Shown piece after piece: positions 25,969 to 40,658 of a stretch of DNA of 64,000 nt; position 1 is the stretch's first letter; every line of letters begins with the position of its first letter. A program made the position numbers and the translations under genes. Below the pieces are notes generated by a model, which was not told the DNA's origin, ran no database searches, and saw only the letters and a program-made list of their open reading frames with translations. Source of the stretch: an uncultured Collinsella sp. (GTDB taxonomy: Bacteria > Actinomycetota > Coriobacteriia > Coriobacteriales > Coriobacteriaceae); NCBI GenBank assembly GCA_902465105.1, contig CABQLM010000004.1, positions 5,895 through 69,894 on the forward strand, written 5' to 3'.

Positions 25969-28068
25969 TTAAGCGTTCTTGCTCATGACCTCGTCCACGA
26001 TGGACTTGGGCGCGGGCTCATAAGAGTCGAACTGCATCGTGTAGGATGCACGGCCCTGGGTCTGGGAGCGAAGGTCGGTAGCGTAACCGAACATCTCGCC
26101 CAGCGGCACCTTGGCACGGATGAGCTTGCTGTTCTTGCGATCCTCCATGCCCTCGATCTTGCCGCGGCGACCGGAGAGGTTGCCCATAACGTCGCCCATG
26201 TACTGCTCGGGGGTCTCGACCTCGACAGCCATGATCGGCTCGAGCAGCTGCGGATCGGACTTCTTGAGGGCGTCCTTGATAGCCATGGAACCGGCGATCT
26301 TGAAGGCGGCCTCGGAGGAGTCGACCTCGTGGTAAGAACCGTCGAACAGGGTGACCTTGACGTCGAGGACCGGGAAGCCGGCGATAACACCGGTGTTCAG
26401 GGCCTCCTGAATGCCCTTGTCGATGGACGGGATGTACTCCTTGGGCACGACGCCGCCGACGATAGCGTTGACGAACTCGTAGCCGAAGCCCTCCTCCATC
26501 TTCTCGAGCTTGATGACAGCGTGGCCGTACTGACCGCGACCGCCGGACTGACGGACGAACTTGCCCTCAGCCTTCTCGACGTCGTGACCAGCGGTCTCGC
26601 GGTAGGCAACCTGGGGCTTACCAACGTTAGCGTCAACCTTGAACTCGCGGAGCAGACGGTCGACGATGATCTCGAGGTGCAGCTCGCCCATGCCGGCGAT
26701 GATGGTCTGGCCGGTCTCGTGGTTGGTGGACACCTGGAAGGTCGGGTCCTCCTCGGCGAGCTTGGTCAGAGCCAGGGACATCTTGTCCTGCTCGGCCTTG
26801 GTCTTGGGCTCGATGGCAACGTCGATAACGGGCTTGGCGAACTCGATCTTCTCGAGGACGATCTCCTTGCCCTCGGCGCACAGGGTGTCACCGGTGGTGG
26901 AGTTCTTGAAGCCGACGCAAGCGACGATGTCGCCGGCGGCAGCGTCGTCACGGTCGATACGCTCGGCGGCGTTCATCTCGAGGATGCGGCCGAGGCGCTC
27001 GCGCTGACCGTTGGAAGCATTGATCACGTAGGAGCCGGACTCGGCACGGCCGGAGTAAACGCGGACGTAGGTGAGCTTACCGACGAACGGGTCGGTCATG
27101 ATCTTGAAGACCAGGCCGGAGAAGGGCTCGTCGAAGGAAGGATGACGCTGGATCTCCTCGCCGGTGTCCGGATCGGTGCCGGTGACGGCCTCAACGTCGA
27201 GCGGGCTGGGCAGGTAGTCGACGACAGCGTCGAGCAGCTCCTGGACGCCCTTGTTCTTGTAGGCGGAGCCCACGAAGACGAGGTTGAGCTCGTTGGCCAG
27301 AACGCCCTTGCGCAGAGCAGCCTTGAGCTCCTCGACGGTGAAGTCCTCCTCCATGAGGATCTTCTCCATGAGCTCGTCGTCAAAGCTGGCAGCAGCGTCG
27401 AGGAGCTCCTCGCGCTTGGTGGCAGCGATGTCAGCGAACTCAGCCGGGATCTCGTCCATCGGCTCGGGGTAGGTCATGCCCTTGTCGTCGGCCTTGAAGT
27501 CCCATGCGGTCATGGTGACGAGGTCGATGACGCCCCAGAAGTTGTCCTCGGCGCCCATCGGGACCTGAGCGGCCACGGCGTTGGCGTCGAGACGATCCTT
27601 CATGGTCTCGATAGCGTTGAAGAAGTCAGCGCCCACGCGGTCATACTTGTTGATGAAGGCGATGCGGGGGACGTTGAAGGTAGAAGCCTGACGCCAAACG
27701 GTCTCAGACTGGGGCTGAACGCCGGCAACGGCATCGAAGACGGCGACAGCGCCATCGAGGACGCGCAGGCAGCGCTCGACCTCGGCGGTGAAGTCAACGT
27801 GGCCCGGGGTGTCGATGATCTGGATGCGGTAGTCAGTACCGTCCTTCTTCCAGAAGCACGTGGTAGCAGCGGAGGTAATGGTTACGCCGCGCTCCTGCTC
27901 CTGAACCATCCAGTCCATGGTGGCAGCGCCCTCATGGACCTCACCGATCTTGTGGGTCTTACCGGTGTAGTAAAGAATACGCTCGGTCGTGGTGGTCTTA
28001 CCGGCATCGATGTGAGCCATGATGCCGATGTTACGGGTATCGGAAAGCTTGTACTTAGGCTTAGCCAT
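25969..28068 (-). CDS. fusA: Elongation factor G
   Basis: 699 residues, normal length. G1 ([15 protein letters not shown]), G3 (DTPGHVDF) and G4 (NKYD) are present, followed by domains II-V. EF-G drives translocation and ribosome recycling. It lies 20 bp after rpsG and 61 bp before rpsJ. tuf, usually next, is not there. Confidence 0.98.
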   Translation of the reverse strand: MAKPKYKLSDTRNIGIMAHIDAGKTTTTERILYYTGKTHKIGEVHEGAATMDWMVQEQERGVTITSAATTCFWKKDGTDYRIQIIDTPGHVDFTAEVERCLRVLDGAVAVFDAVAGVQPQSETVWRQASTFNVPRIAFINKYDRVGADFFNAIETMKDRLDANAVAAQVPMGAEDNFWGVIDLVTMTAWDFKADDKGMTYPEPMDEIPAEFADIAATKREELLDAAASFDDELMEKILMEEDFTVEELKAALRKGVLANELNLVFVGSAYKNKGVQELLDAVVDYLPSPLDVEAVTGTDPDTGEEIQRHPSFDEPFSGLVFKIMTDPFVGKLTYVRVYSGRAESGSYVINASNGQRERLGRILEMNAAERIDRDDAAAGDIVACVGFKNSTTGDTLCAEGKEIVLEKIEFAKPVIDVAIEPKTKAEQDKMSLALTKLAEEDPTFQVSTNHETGQTIIAGMGELHLEIIVDRLLREFKVDANVGKPQVAYRETAGHDVEKAEGKFVRQSGGRGQYGHAVIKLEKMEEGFGYEFVNAIVGGVVPKEYIPSIDKGIQEALNTGVIAGFPVLDVKVTLFDGSYHEVDSSEAAFKIAGSMAIKDALKKSDPQLLEPIMAVEVETPEQYMGDVMGNLSGRRGKIEGMEDRKNSKLIRAKVPLGEMFGYATDLRSQTQGRASYTMQFDSYEPAPKSIVDEVMSKNA

Positions 28069-28087
28069 GTTAGTTCCTTACCTTAAC

Positions 28088-28561
28088 TTACCAACGATAG
28101 TGAGAGAACGCGCGGTTGGCCTCGGCCATCTTGAAGACGTCCTCACGCTTCTTGACGGAAGCGCCCAGGCCGTTGGAAGCGTCGAGGATCTCGTTGGCGA
28201 GACGCTCGGCCATGGTCTTCTCCTTGCGAGCGCGGGAGAAGTTGACAATCCAGCGGATACCCAGAGCGGTGGAACGACGGGAGTTGACCTCCATCGGGAC
28301 CTGATAGGTAGCGCCACCGACACGCTTGGGCTTAACCTCGAGCGTGGGCTTGACGTTGTCCATAGCCTTCTTGAAGGTAGCGAGAGCGTCGCCGCCCTCG
28401 GACTTCTCGGCAACGATCTCGAAAGCGGTGTAAACGATGCGCTCAGCGGTGGCCTTCTTGCCGTCAAGAAGGACCTTGTTGATGAGCTGAGTCACCAGGC
28501 GGTTGTTGTAAACGGCGTCAGGCTGAACCTCACGACGATTAGCTGCTGCACGACGCGGCAT
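28088..28561 (-). CDS. rpsG: 30S ribosomal protein S7
   Basis: 157 residues with the S7 signature ([16 protein letters not shown]) and a C-terminal RAFSHYRW. S7 organises the 3' domain of 16S rRNA and in some bacteria represses its operon. It lies between rpsL and fusA as usual. Confidence 0.98.
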   Translation of the reverse strand: MPRRAAANRREVQPDAVYNNRLVTQLINKVLLDGKKATAERIVYTAFEIVAEKSEGGDALATFKKAMDNVKPTLEVKPKRVGGATYQVPMEVNSRRSTALGIRWIVNFSRARKEKTMAERLANEILDASNGLGASVKKREDVFKMAEANRAFSHYRW

Positions 28562-28634
28562 GTGAAATCTCCTTAAGTGTCTACCGTGCGGCGCTTAGGC
28601 GGCACACGGCGAAAGTATCAAAACGTTATCTGGC

Positions 28635-29012
28635 TTATTTAGCCTTGGGGCGCTTAGCACCGTACTTGGAACGGGCCTGCATACGGTTCTGGACCGGAGC
28701 AGCGTCGTAGGCGCCACGGATGACGTGATAACGGACACCAGGGAGGTCACGGACACGACCGCCGCGGACGAGCACGATGGAGTGCTCCTGCAGGTTGTGG
28801 CCCTCACCCGGGATGTAAGCAGTAACTTCGATGCCGTTGACAAGGCGAACACGGGCAACCTTACGAAGAGCCGAGTTCGGCTTCTTGGGGCTCGTGGTGA
28901 AGACGCGGGTGCACACGCCGCGCTTCTGGGAGTTGTGCTGCAGAGCAGCGTTCTTGGACTTCTTGGGCACGGAACGACGGCCCTGGCGAACCAGCTGGTT
29001 AATAGTAGGCAA
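28635..29012 (-). CDS. rpsL: 30S ribosomal protein S12
   Basis: 125 residues, beginning [12 protein letters not shown], with the [15 protein letters not shown] loop near the decoding centre. The residues tied to streptomycin resistance are wild type in kind (both lysines in PKKPNS and GVRYHVIRG context present). It is the first gene of the operon. Confidence 0.98.
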   Translation of the reverse strand: MPTINQLVRQGRRSVPKKSKNAALQHNSQKRGVCTRVFTTSPKKPNSALRKVARVRLVNGIEVTAYIPGEGHNLQEHSIVLVRGGRVRDLPGVRYHVIRGAYDAAPVQNRMQARSKYGAKRPKAK

Positions 29013-29106
29013 AGCGTACTCCTTCTCGAATGATTCCAGCTTTCTGTAAAGTGCAACGGCTTGAATCGAGGGGTCAGCATCCCCCTACGAAACACGCAGT
29101 TCGATA

Positions 29107-29135
29107 GGATACGTGCCGTTAGCTGTGCCGTCAAC
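29107..29135 (-). promoter_or_regulatory. Promoter of the rpsL operon
   Basis: On the minus strand TTGACG is followed after 17 bases by TATCCT. This predicts a transcript start near 29100 and a leader of about 85 nt before rpsL. Upstream of it lies the CGGGCGTATCC motif shared with other ribosomal leaders. Confidence 0.65.
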
Positions 29136-29215
29136 AGACCACGCCGCCGGGCGTATCCTAAAATGAGCACATTTCCGCAAAGCCTACACAAAAGGAATCC
29201 CCTTCTGTACGCAGG

Positions 29216-29360
29216 GGCGGATTCCCGGGCCGGGCGGCCTGCGGTTTAAGTTTGCTGCTCTACAGTCCTGGCTCGCACGGAGGCCACATTAAGTGGCCTC
29301 CGGCTCGTGCGGAACTCGCGACAAACTTAAACCGCAGGCCGCCCGGCCCGGGAATCCGCC
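29216..29360. repeat. Giant hairpin element B upstream of rpsL
   Basis: A perfect 39-bp inverted repeat (29216-29254, 29322-29360) encloses a 67-nt core. Its first 16 and last 14 bases are identical to those of element A. In the centre GGAGGCCAC pairs with GTGGCCTCC across ATTAA, a compensated change relative to A. The arms are unrelated to those of A or C. It lies about 80 bp upstream of the rpsL promoter. Confidence 0.9.
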
Positions 29361-29380
29361 GTGCTCGTCGGGGCAACGTC

Positions 29381-29415
29381 ACCTGCCAAAAAGGGACAGG
29401 TTTATTTTGGTCGGT
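29381..29415. repeat. GGGACAG-loop hairpin, copy near rpsL
   Basis: The text ACCTGCCAAAAAGGGACAGG followed by TTTATTTTGG is shared with 2791-2820. The right arm has drifted (TCGGT instead of CAGGT). It lies 20 bp past element B. Confidence 0.7.
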
Positions 29416-29660
29416 TTTATCCGGGGAAACGTCGCGCTCCAGCGGTGAACCGCTCTCATCTGTCGCATGGAAATCGGCGGCGTTTTCGGAAGTATGCGGC
29501 AAATTCTGTACTTACCGAGCACACAGGGGTTTTGCGATAGCAAACCCGCAGGTAGAGCGCTTGAGCATATACGGTGTGGTCGACCCATCGAGATTTTGCC
29601 GCATACTTCCGAAATTCAGACGAATATCGCTCGCTTTAACCGCCCATGTAACACAAAATA
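29416..29660. other. Intergenic stretch without recognised gene
   Basis: About 245 bp between the hairpin and the anti-sigma terminator. Short open frames exist but none has a convincing ribosome site or family. One word, TTTTGCCGCATACTTCCGAAA (29589 area), recurs inverted near 29487-29505 (TTTCGGAAGTATGCGGCAAA core), giving an imperfect long inverted repeat about 100 bp apart. Confidence 0.35.
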
Positions 29661-29661
29661 G

Positions 29662-29686
29662 GCCGCTTCCCCTAGTAGGAAGCGGC
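29662..29686 (-). terminator. Terminator after the anti-sigma gene
   Basis: The nine-bp stem GCCGCTTCC/GGAAGCGGC with a seven-base loop is followed by CTATTTTGTG on the minus strand, nine bases past the gene end. Confidence 0.8.
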
Positions 29687-29694
29687 CCCAAATC

Positions 29695-30771
29695 TTACGA
29701 ATAGACGATGGTAAAGGGTACTTCTGTTTCGGTCTCTCCTGTTGACGTGCACCTCGTGCCCTCAAGCGTTACTGAGACCACTTGGTCGGCATCGATCAAC
29801 TTCGTTGGCACCCAGATGTTCTCTCCGCTATTGCGCGCATAAGAAAAATATAAGTTGAACACCCCTGCGTAGTCATCTTCGATAATCTGCTCCGATCCAT
29901 CCTTGTAGCTGACGGTCAGCTTATTATCAACTGCTTCATAGCCCAAATCATCGATGTGCGTCTGGATGGAAAACGGGCTAATCTCAAGAGGCGAGTCACC
30001 GGAGTGAAGCTCCTTGGTCTCGACGTGCTCTCCAACGCTAAACTCGGGCGTCGATGCTTCGAACAGTTTCGCGTCCTCACCTTCGCCCTCGGTCCACTGG
30101 ATATTCCAGGTGACCGCATGTTGCAAACCTCGCTCGCGATCCATAGAAGCAAAGTACATCGTGCCATTAATGACAGTATCGCTTGATGCGTCCTTATCAA
30201 TGGTGCAGCGTGTGTCAGCCCATTCCTCGCCGAACTTCATGTCGGGCGTGCCGATGCTCTGTTCTTCTTCACCATAGAGAACAAGTTCGCCTGTCTCTGC
30301 TGCCTGCTTGTAGTAGTTAACGCCATTTGGATTGGACAATGTAAACGTCACGGCTCCGCAGCCGTTTTTATCGATAGCCATCTCATGGATATCGAGCGTA
30401 TAGCCGTTGCCCTCGACGGACAGATTAACCTCCTGGACTGCACCCTCCAAGCTTTGGGGCGCGATGCCATCACCAAACTCTCTGGTGTAGGTATATTTAG
30501 TCCCCGATGAGCCGCCGTTGGTCCAGGTAATGGAATCCCCGTTGCCGTGGTTTCCCCAAGCTGAGGCAAAATAGCTGGAATTGACAACGGCGTAGGCGAC
30601 CCCTCCGGTCGCCAACACTCCGGCAAGACATCCGATTACGGCAACATACAGAGGCTTCGCGTGGCCCTTTCGATGGAGCGGCTCACCCGCAGCGGTATTT
30701 AGGACGCGATCTGCAAGATCGCTATCGGCTTGGATGGACTCGAAGGCCTGCTTGATTTGATTGGATTTCAC
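29695..30771 (-). CDS. Membrane-anchored anti-sigma factor-like protein (DUF4179 type)
   Basis: 358 residues. The N-terminal 40 residues are cytoplasmic and helical, with one membrane helix (about 41-63) followed by a large extracytoplasmic domain rich in beta structure. Layout and position resemble DUF4179-type proteins paired with ECF sigma factors. Its start overlaps the sigma gene by about 50 bp, which implies translational coupling. The outside domain probably senses a cell-envelope signal. The assignment rests on architecture and context. Confidence 0.75.
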   Translation of the reverse strand: MKSNQIKQAFESIQADSDLADRVLNTAAGEPLHRKGHAKPLYVAVIGCLAGVLATGGVAYAVVNSSYFASAWGNHGNGDSITWTNGGSSGTKYTYTREFGDGIAPQSLEGAVQEVNLSVEGNGYTLDIHEMAIDKNGCGAVTFTLSNPNGVNYYKQAAETGELVLYGEEEQSIGTPDMKFGEEWADTRCTIDKDASSDTVINGTMYFASMDRERGLQHAVTWNIQWTEGEGEDAKLFEASTPEFSVGEHVETKELHSGDSPLEISPFSIQTHIDDLGYEAVDNKLTVSYKDGSEQIIEDDYAGVFNLYFSYARNSGENIWVPTKLIDADQVVSVTLEGTRCTSTGETETEVPFTIVYS

Positions 30772-31240
30772 GGTCGCCCTCCTCTAGGATAAACTTGAGC
30801 TTCGATCTGCCGCGAGCTAAACGCGTTCGAACAGTCGCGGCTGGCACATGCAATAACTCGGCAATCTCTGAGGTCGAAAAGCCCAGATAGTAATAGAGCA
30901 CAAGAGGAATACGGAATCGTTCCGGAAGTCGCATAACGTCTGACAGGACAGCCCTGGTCTCATCCTGCGCTACCGAGAGCGAATCGACCAGGTTCTCAAT
31001 ATCCTCCACGCGCCTCCACGGCTTTCGAAAGAGCGATTTGCATTCATTGATCGTGACCCGGATAAGCCATCGGCGAAGATGCTCCCAACTCTCAAATTGT
31101 GTATCGCTTTTAAGCAACTTAAGAAAGACATCTTGGGCAACATCGTCGGCATCGGCGCGATCGCGCAGGTACGTCAATGCGATCCGAAACACGACATCCC
31201 GGTGATCTTCGACCGCCTGTCTAAATGCTTGTTCTTCCAT
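30722..31240 (-). CDS. ECF-type RNA polymerase sigma factor
   Basis: 172 residues from the ATG six bases after GGAGGTGATT-like sequence. Region 2 (DADDVAQDVFLKLL) and region 4 (LGFSTSEIAELLHVPAATVRTRLARGRSKL) are clear. It would direct polymerase to envelope- or stress-related promoters and be held inactive by the overlapping downstream membrane protein. Confidence 0.93.
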   Translation of the reverse strand: MEEQAFRQAVEDHRDVVFRIALTYLRDRADADDVAQDVFLKLLKSDTQFESWEHLRRWLIRVTINECKSLFRKPWRRVEDIENLVDSLSVAQDETRAVLSDVMRLPERFRIPLVLYYYLGFSTSEIAELLHVPAATVRTRLARGRSKLKFILEEGDREIQSNQAGLRVHPSR

Positions 31241-31330
31241 AATCACCTCCCGGTGACGTTAATGATTCTTGCTGAGGCCCTCACCATAGATACGCTTTGA
31301 CCGAACGGAATGTTTCAAATTCAAGCAGGA

Positions 31331-31370
31331 AAAACCTACCAAAATAAACCGTCCCTTTTTGGCAGGTTTT
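31331..31370. repeat. GGGACAG-type hairpin, inverted copy upstream of sigma operon
   Basis: A 14-bp inverted repeat (AAAACCTACCAAAA versus TTTTGGCAGGTTTT, one mismatch). On the minus strand the loop reads AGGGACGGTTTA. It is a diverged, inverted copy of the 2790-2826 hairpin. Confidence 0.7.
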
Positions 31371-31377
31371 CTTCAAC

Positions 31378-31423
31378 AAAAAAGACCCGCTCCCCTGTTG
31401 GGGAGCGGGTCTTTGGAAGGGCG
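31378..31423 (-). terminator. Terminator after rpoC
   Basis: The stem AAGACCCGCTCCCC/GGGGAGCGGGTCTT with a short loop is followed by a TTTTTTG tract on the minus strand, about 20 bp past rpoC. Confidence 0.9.
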
Positions 31424-31440
31424 GTTAACGTACTAGGAAA

Positions 31441-35925
<4,485 letters not shown>

Positions 35926-38900
35926 CTACTCCTTATCAGTGGTCGTGGCGGCGACAGCCTCGGGTGCCTCGGCGGTCTCGGCATCCTGGGCCTCGACGTC
36001 GGCGTCAACGCCGGCGAGCGCAGCCAGGTCGTCGAGAGCGGAGGTCTCCTCGGCGGTCACAGGGGCGGAGGCGTCCTCGTCGGCATCGTGCATGGGCTCG
36101 ATGTCCAGCGCGAGGGAACGGATCTCCTTGACGAGAACCTTGAAGGACTCGGGGATACCCGGGACCGGAACATTCTCGCCCTTGACGATGGACTCGTAGG
36201 TCTTGACGCGGCCCACGGTATCGTCGGACTTGACGGTCAGGATCTCCTGAAGGACGTTGGAAGCACCGTATGCGTACAGTGCCCAAACTTCCATCTCGCC
36301 GAAGCGCTGGCCGCCAAACTGTGCCTTGCCGCCCAGCGCCTTGCCGCCCAGCGGCTGCTGGGTAACCAGGCTGTAAGGGCCGGTCGAACGAGCGTGGATC
36401 TTGTCGTCGACCATGTGGCCGAGCTTGAGGATGTAGGACGTACCCACGGTAATGGGCTCGCGGAACTCCTCGCCGGTGCGGCCGTCGAACAGACGGGTCT
36501 TGCCGCGCTCGTCAAGCTGGGTGACAAACTCGGGGCGCATGTGATCGCCAAAGGCAGCGGTGGCCTTGTTGAGCATGTTCTTGTTGGCGCGACGGATGAC
36601 CTCGGCGATCTCGTCCTCCTTGGCGCCGTCGAAGACGGGCGTCGCGGTGAAGAACGGACCGGGGACATACTTGTCGGAGTCGGCATCCTCGGTATCCCAA
36701 CCGCAGGCAGCAGCCCAGCCAAGGTGGCACTCGAGCAGCTGGCCGACGTTCATACGCGAAGGAACGCCCAGCGGGTTGAGGATGACGTCGATCGGGGTAC
36801 CGTCAGCCATGTAGGGCATGTCCTCGACCGGCAGAACGTTACAGATAACGCCCTTGTTGCCGTGGCGGCCGGCGATCTTATCGCCCTGCTGGATCTTACG
36901 ACGCTGGGCGACGTAGACGCGCACCTGCTCGTTGACGCCGGGGGCCAGGTCGTCGCCGTTCTCGCGGCTAAAGCGGACGACGTCGATGACGCGACCGTAA
37001 GCGCCGTGAGGCATCTTAAGGGAGGTGTCGCGAACGTCGTGGGCCTTGGCACCGAAGATGGCGCGCAGCAGGCGCTCCTCGGCGGTCAGAGCGCTCTCGC
37101 CCTTAGGCGTGACCTTGCCGACCAGGATGTCGCCAGGGCCGACCTCGGCGCCGATGCGAATGATGCCGTCCTCGTCGAGGTTGGCAAGCATGTCCTCGGA
37201 GAGATTCGGGATCTCGCGGGTGATCTCCTCGGGGCCGAGCTTGGTGTCGCGGGCGTCGATCTCGTGACGGGTGATGTTGATGGTCGTCAGCAGGTCCTCG
37301 GCCACCAGGCGCTCGGACACGACGATACCGTCCTCGTAGTTGAAGCCTTCCCACGGCATGTAGGCCACGGTGAGGTTCTGGCCCAGTGCGAGCTCGCCGT
37401 GATCGGTCGAAGGACCGTCGGCCAGAGGCTCGCCCTGCTCAACGGTGTCACCGACGCGCACGAGCGGACGGTGGTTGATGCAGGTGGACTGGTTAGAACG
37501 CTGGTACTTGGCCAGGTGATACTCGTCCATGCCGCCGGCATGCTTGACGATGATCTTGGCGGCGTCGGCAAAGATGACCTCGCCGGCGTTCTTGGCCAGG
37601 GTGACCTCGCCGGAGTCCAGGGCAGCGCGACGCTCCATGCCGGTGCCCACGTAGGGAGCGGCAGGATGAACCAGCGGCACGGCCTGACGCTGCATGTTGG
37701 CGCCCATCAGGGCACGGTTGGCGTCGTCGTTTTCCAGGAACGGGATCATTGCGGTAGCGACCGAAACCACCGGGATCAGCGTGGCTGCGACGGAGAGCAT
37801 CTGACGCGGCGAGACGTCCATGTAGTCGACGTCCTCGACGGGCACGTCGGCAGGAGCGCCGAAGGAGCCGTCGAAGTCGCGGGTACGGGCGATCACAGTG
37901 TGCGGGCGAACAATCTTGCCCTCGGCATCGGTCGTGATGAACTCGTTGGTCTTGGGATCGAGCGGCGTGTTGGCCGGCGCGATGACGTGCTTCTCTTCCT
38001 CGTCAGCGGTCATCCAGTCGATCTGGTCGGTGGCAACGCCGTTCTCGACGCGGCGGAACGGAGCCTCGATGAAGCCGTACTCGTTGACGCGGGCGTAGAG
38101 GGCAAGCGAGCCGATCAGGCCGATGTTGGGGCCTTCGGGGGTCTCGATCGGGCACATGCGGCTGTAGTGCGAGTTGTGAACGTCGCGGACGGCCGTCGGC
38201 ACGTTGGTGCGGCGGCTGGAGCCCGACTTGTGGCCGGCAAGACCGCCAGGGCCGAGTGCGGACAGACGGCGCTTGTGGGTCAGACCGGTCAGGGGGTTCG
38301 CCTGGTCCATGAACTGCGAGAGCTGCGAGGAACCGAAGAACTCCTTGATGGAGGCCACGATCGGACGGATGTTGATGAGCGACTGCGGGGTGATCTCGTC
38401 GATGTCCTGGGAGCTCATGCGCTCACGGACGACGCGCTCCATACGGCTCATGCCGATACGGAACTGGTTGGCGACGAGCTCGCCGACGGTGCGGATGCGG
38501 CGGTTGCCAAAGTGGTCGATGTCGTCGACCTTGAAGCCCTGCTCGCCGGCAGCGAGGGACAGGAGGTAGCGCAGCGTAGCGACGATATCCTCGTCGGTGA
38601 GCACCGTGACCTCTTCCTCGGTGGTGAGGTTGAGCTTCTTGTTGACCTTGTAGCGACCGACGCGGGCCAGATCGTAGCGCTGCGGGTTGAAGAGCAGACC
38701 CTCGAGCAGGCTGCGGGAAGCATCCACGGTGGGAGGCTCGCCCGGGCGCAGACGACGGTAGATCTCGATGAGGGCGTCCTCGCGAGTGAGGGCGGTATCG
38801 CGCTCAAGGGTGCGCTTGATCACATCGGAGTTGCCGAGCAGCTCGATGATGTCGTCGTTGGTGACGGCGATGCCAAGGGCGCGCAGGAACATCGTGGCGC

Positions 38901-39462
38901 TCTGCTTGCGCTTACGGTCGATGGAGACCATGAGCTGGTCGCGCTTGTCGACCTCGAACTCGAGCCAGGCACCGCGGGACGGGATGATCTGAGCCTTGTA
39001 GATCTGCTTGCCCGAATCCATCTCGGAGCTGTAGTACACGCCCGGGGAACGGACGAGCTGCGAGACGACGATACGCTCGGTACCGTTGATGATGAAGGTG
39101 CCCTGATCAGTCATCATGGGGAAGTCACCCATAAAGACGAGCTGCTCCTTGATCTCGCCGGTCTCCTTGTTGGTGAGACGGACGTCGGTCAGAAGCGGAG
39201 CCTGATAGGTCATATCCTTCTCGCGGCACTCCTCGACGGTGTGCGCGGGGTCGCCGAACTGATGCTCGCCGAAGGTAACCTCGAGAACATGGTTCTGGCT
39301 CTGGATGGGGCTGGATTCCTTGAACGCCTCACGAAGGCCCTCGTCCTTAAAACGCTCAAAGGATTCCCTTTGAACAGAGATAAGGTTGGGGAGCTCCATG
39401 GCCTCCGGGATTTTCCCGAAGCTGACGCGCTTGCGCTCAGTGGCAGTGTATGCGTAGGTCAC
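35926..39462 (-). CDS. rpoB: RNA polymerase beta subunit, with two short internal duplications
   Basis: 1178 residues, with the rifampicin-region motif [13 protein letters not shown] and [11 protein letters not shown]. It directly abuts rpoC. Two oddities are seen. The universally conserved [12 protein letters not shown] has an extra LGGKA (exact 15-bp repeat at 36323-36352). The segment SVATAMIPF is preceded by a diverged 10-residue copy, [10 protein letters not shown] (37741-37800). The C-terminus is an acidic Ala/Glu-rich tail of about 60 residues. The rest is a normal beta subunit. Confidence 0.97.
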   Translation of the reverse strand: MTYAYTATERKRVSFGKIPEAMELPNLISVQRESFERFKDEGLREAFKESSPIQSQNHVLEVTFGEHQFGDPAHTVEECREKDMTYQAPLLTDVRLTNKETGEIKEQLVFMGDFPMMTDQGTFIINGTERIVVSQLVRSPGVYYSSEMDSGKQIYKAQIIPSRGAWLEFEVDKRDQLMVSIDRKRKQSATMFLRALGIAVTNDDIIELLGNSDVIKRTLERDTALTREDALIEIYRRLRPGEPPTVDASRSLLEGLLFNPQRYDLARVGRYKVNKKLNLTTEEEVTVLTDEDIVATLRYLLSLAAGEQGFKVDDIDHFGNRRIRTVGELVANQFRIGMSRMERVVRERMSSQDIDEITPQSLINIRPIVASIKEFFGSSQLSQFMDQANPLTGLTHKRRLSALGPGGLAGHKSGSSRRTNVPTAVRDVHNSHYSRMCPIETPEGPNIGLIGSLALYARVNEYGFIEAPFRRVENGVATDQIDWMTADEEEKHVIAPANTPLDPKTNEFITTDAEGKIVRPHTVIARTRDFDGSFGAPADVPVEDVDYMDVSPRQMLSVAATLIPVVSVATAMIPFLENDDANRALMGANMQRQAVPLVHPAAPYVGTGMERRAALDSGEVTLAKNAGEVIFADAAKIIVKHAGGMDEYHLAKYQRSNQSTCINHRPLVRVGDTVEQGEPLADGPSTDHGELALGQNLTVAYMPWEGFNYEDGIVVSERLVAEDLLTTINITRHEIDARDTKLGPEEITREIPNLSEDMLANLDEDGIIRIGAEVGPGDILVGKVTPKGESALTAEERLLRAIFGAKAHDVRDTSLKMPHGAYGRVIDVVRFSRENGDDLAPGVNEQVRVYVAQRRKIQQGDKIAGRHGNKGVICNVLPVEDMPYMADGTPIDVILNPLGVPSRMNVGQLLECHLGWAAACGWDTEDADSDKYVPGPFFTATPVFDGAKEDEIAEVIRRANKNMLNKATAAFGDHMRPEFVTQLDERGKTRLFDGRTGEEFREPITVGTSYILKLGHMVDDKIHARSTGPYSLVTQQPLGGKALGGKAQFGGQRFGEMEVWALYAYGASNVLQEILTVKSDDTVGRVKTYESIVKGENVPVPGIPESFKVLVKEIRSLALDIEPMHDADEDASAPVTAEETSALDDLAALAGVDADVEAQDAETAEAPEAVAATTTDKE

Positions 39463-39519
39463 CAGGTTTTTCCTCCTTCACGGAAATGCTCGGTGGGTTG
39501 GCGAGGCATAGCTTCGCCA

Positions 39520-39560
39520 GTTATCGCAACCTAATAGTTTATCAGGTACCGACCGTTGGG
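39520..39560 (-). promoter_or_regulatory. Promoter of rpoBC
   Basis: On the minus strand TTGCCC is followed after 16 bases by TAAACT. This gives a start about 60-70 bp before rpoB. No giant hairpin or shared CGGGCG motif is present here. Confidence 0.5.
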
Positions 39561-39698
39561 CAAGAAAAGCCTTGACGCGATTGAGTTTTTGGAGTAGCAA
39601 AGTTTTTCATCAGAGAATACGCAGGTAGACATATGTGTAGCGAACACATGTTCATATATTTTCTGTGAACGGAGGACTGGCAATCGCAGCTCTTATAA

Positions 39699-39735
39699 AA
39701 AACGGGCGCGAACCGAAGTCCGCACCCGTAAATGT
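39699..39735 (-). terminator. Terminator after galU
   Basis: The stem ACGGGTGCGG/CGCGCCCGT with a CTTCGGTT-type loop is followed by TTTTTTAT on the minus strand. The galU stop lies 14 bp upstream. Confidence 0.85.
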
Positions 39736-39749
39736 CGATGACCGAAGGC

Positions 39750-40658
39750 TTACTTGCGCATCAAGCCGCCGCGCTCGTCGATGGCGTCCCAGAAGGCGTC
39801 GGCAAAGCGAGGGTCGCTTGCGGCCATAAGGGCATTGGTTGCCATCCAGCCAGACGGGGTACCGGTATCGTAGCCCGAAAGCGGATCGATGACGACGGCG
39901 TACATTGCCTCGCGGTCGAGCGAGCGTGCCATGGCATCGGTCAGCTGAATCTCGCCACCCTTGCCGGCCTGCTGATCGGCAAGCAGGTCCATGACCAGCG
40001 GGCTGAGCAGGTAGCGGCCGACGATGTAGAGGTTGGAGGGAGCCTCCTCGGCAGAGGGCTTCTCAACCAGGCCGGAAACACGCCACACCGAGCCGGGCTC
40101 GTCATCGGCAGCGTCATCGGCGCCGTCAAGCGAACCCACGCGCTCGCCGGCAATCACACCGTAGCGGCTGACTTCCTCGGGAGCGCACGCGGCAACGGCG
40201 ATAACCGAAGCGCCACCGTGCTCCTTGGAGACGGCGAGCATCTTGTCGCAGATGTCACGGTTAGGCACAACGTAGTCGCCCAGAAGAACCAGGAAGTTCT
40301 CCCCCGCCACAGCGTCGGCGGCAGAGCGAATGGCATGACCGAGGCCCTTGGGCTCGTACTGATAACGGAAGTCGACCGGCATACCGCCCGCATGGGCAAC
40401 GGCATCGGCGTAGGCGTCCTTACCGCGCTCGCGAAGCAGGTTCTCGAGCGAACGGTCGGGCTGGAAGTAGCTCAGCAGCTCGGGCTTGCCGGGAGAGGTG
40501 ACGATGATGGCGTCGTCGACCTCTTCGGGAGCAAGCGCCTCCTCAACGACATACTGGATGACGGGCTTGTCGAGCACCGGCAGCATCTCTTTGGGCGTGC
40601 ACTTGGTGCCCGGCAGAAAACGCGTGCCAAGACCGGCGGCGGGGATGATTGCCTTCAT
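39750..40658 (-). CDS. galU: UTP--glucose-1-phosphate uridylyltransferase
   Basis: 302 residues from MKAIIPAAGLGTRFLPGTK; a TTG nine bases upstream is an alternative start that sits very close to AAAGGAT. The nucleotidyltransferase motif GLGTRFLPGTKCTPKEMLP and the VEKPS segment are typical. It makes UDP-glucose for surface polysaccharide and galactose metabolism. It lies between rplL and rpoB, where most bacteria have no gene. Confidence 0.95.
   Translation of the reverse strand: MKAIIPAAGLGTRFLPGTKCTPKEMLPVLDKPVIQYVVEEALAPEEVDDAIIVTSPGKPELLSYFQPDRSLENLLRERGKDAYADAVAHAGGMPVDFRYQYEPKGLGHAIRSAADAVAGENFLVLLGDYVVPNRDICDKMLAVSKEHGGASVIAVAACAPEEVSRYGVIAGERVGSLDGADDAADDEPGSVWRVSGLVEKPSAEEAPSNLYIVGRYLLSPLVMDLLADQQAGKGGEIQLTDAMARSLDREAMYAVVIDPLSGYDTGTPSGWMATNALMAASDPRFADAFWDAIDERGGLMRK

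Noticed and set aside
25876-28086. A 736-codon open frame antisense to fusA
   Set aside because: Same GC-bias shadow effect; the opposite strand encodes a perfect EF-G.
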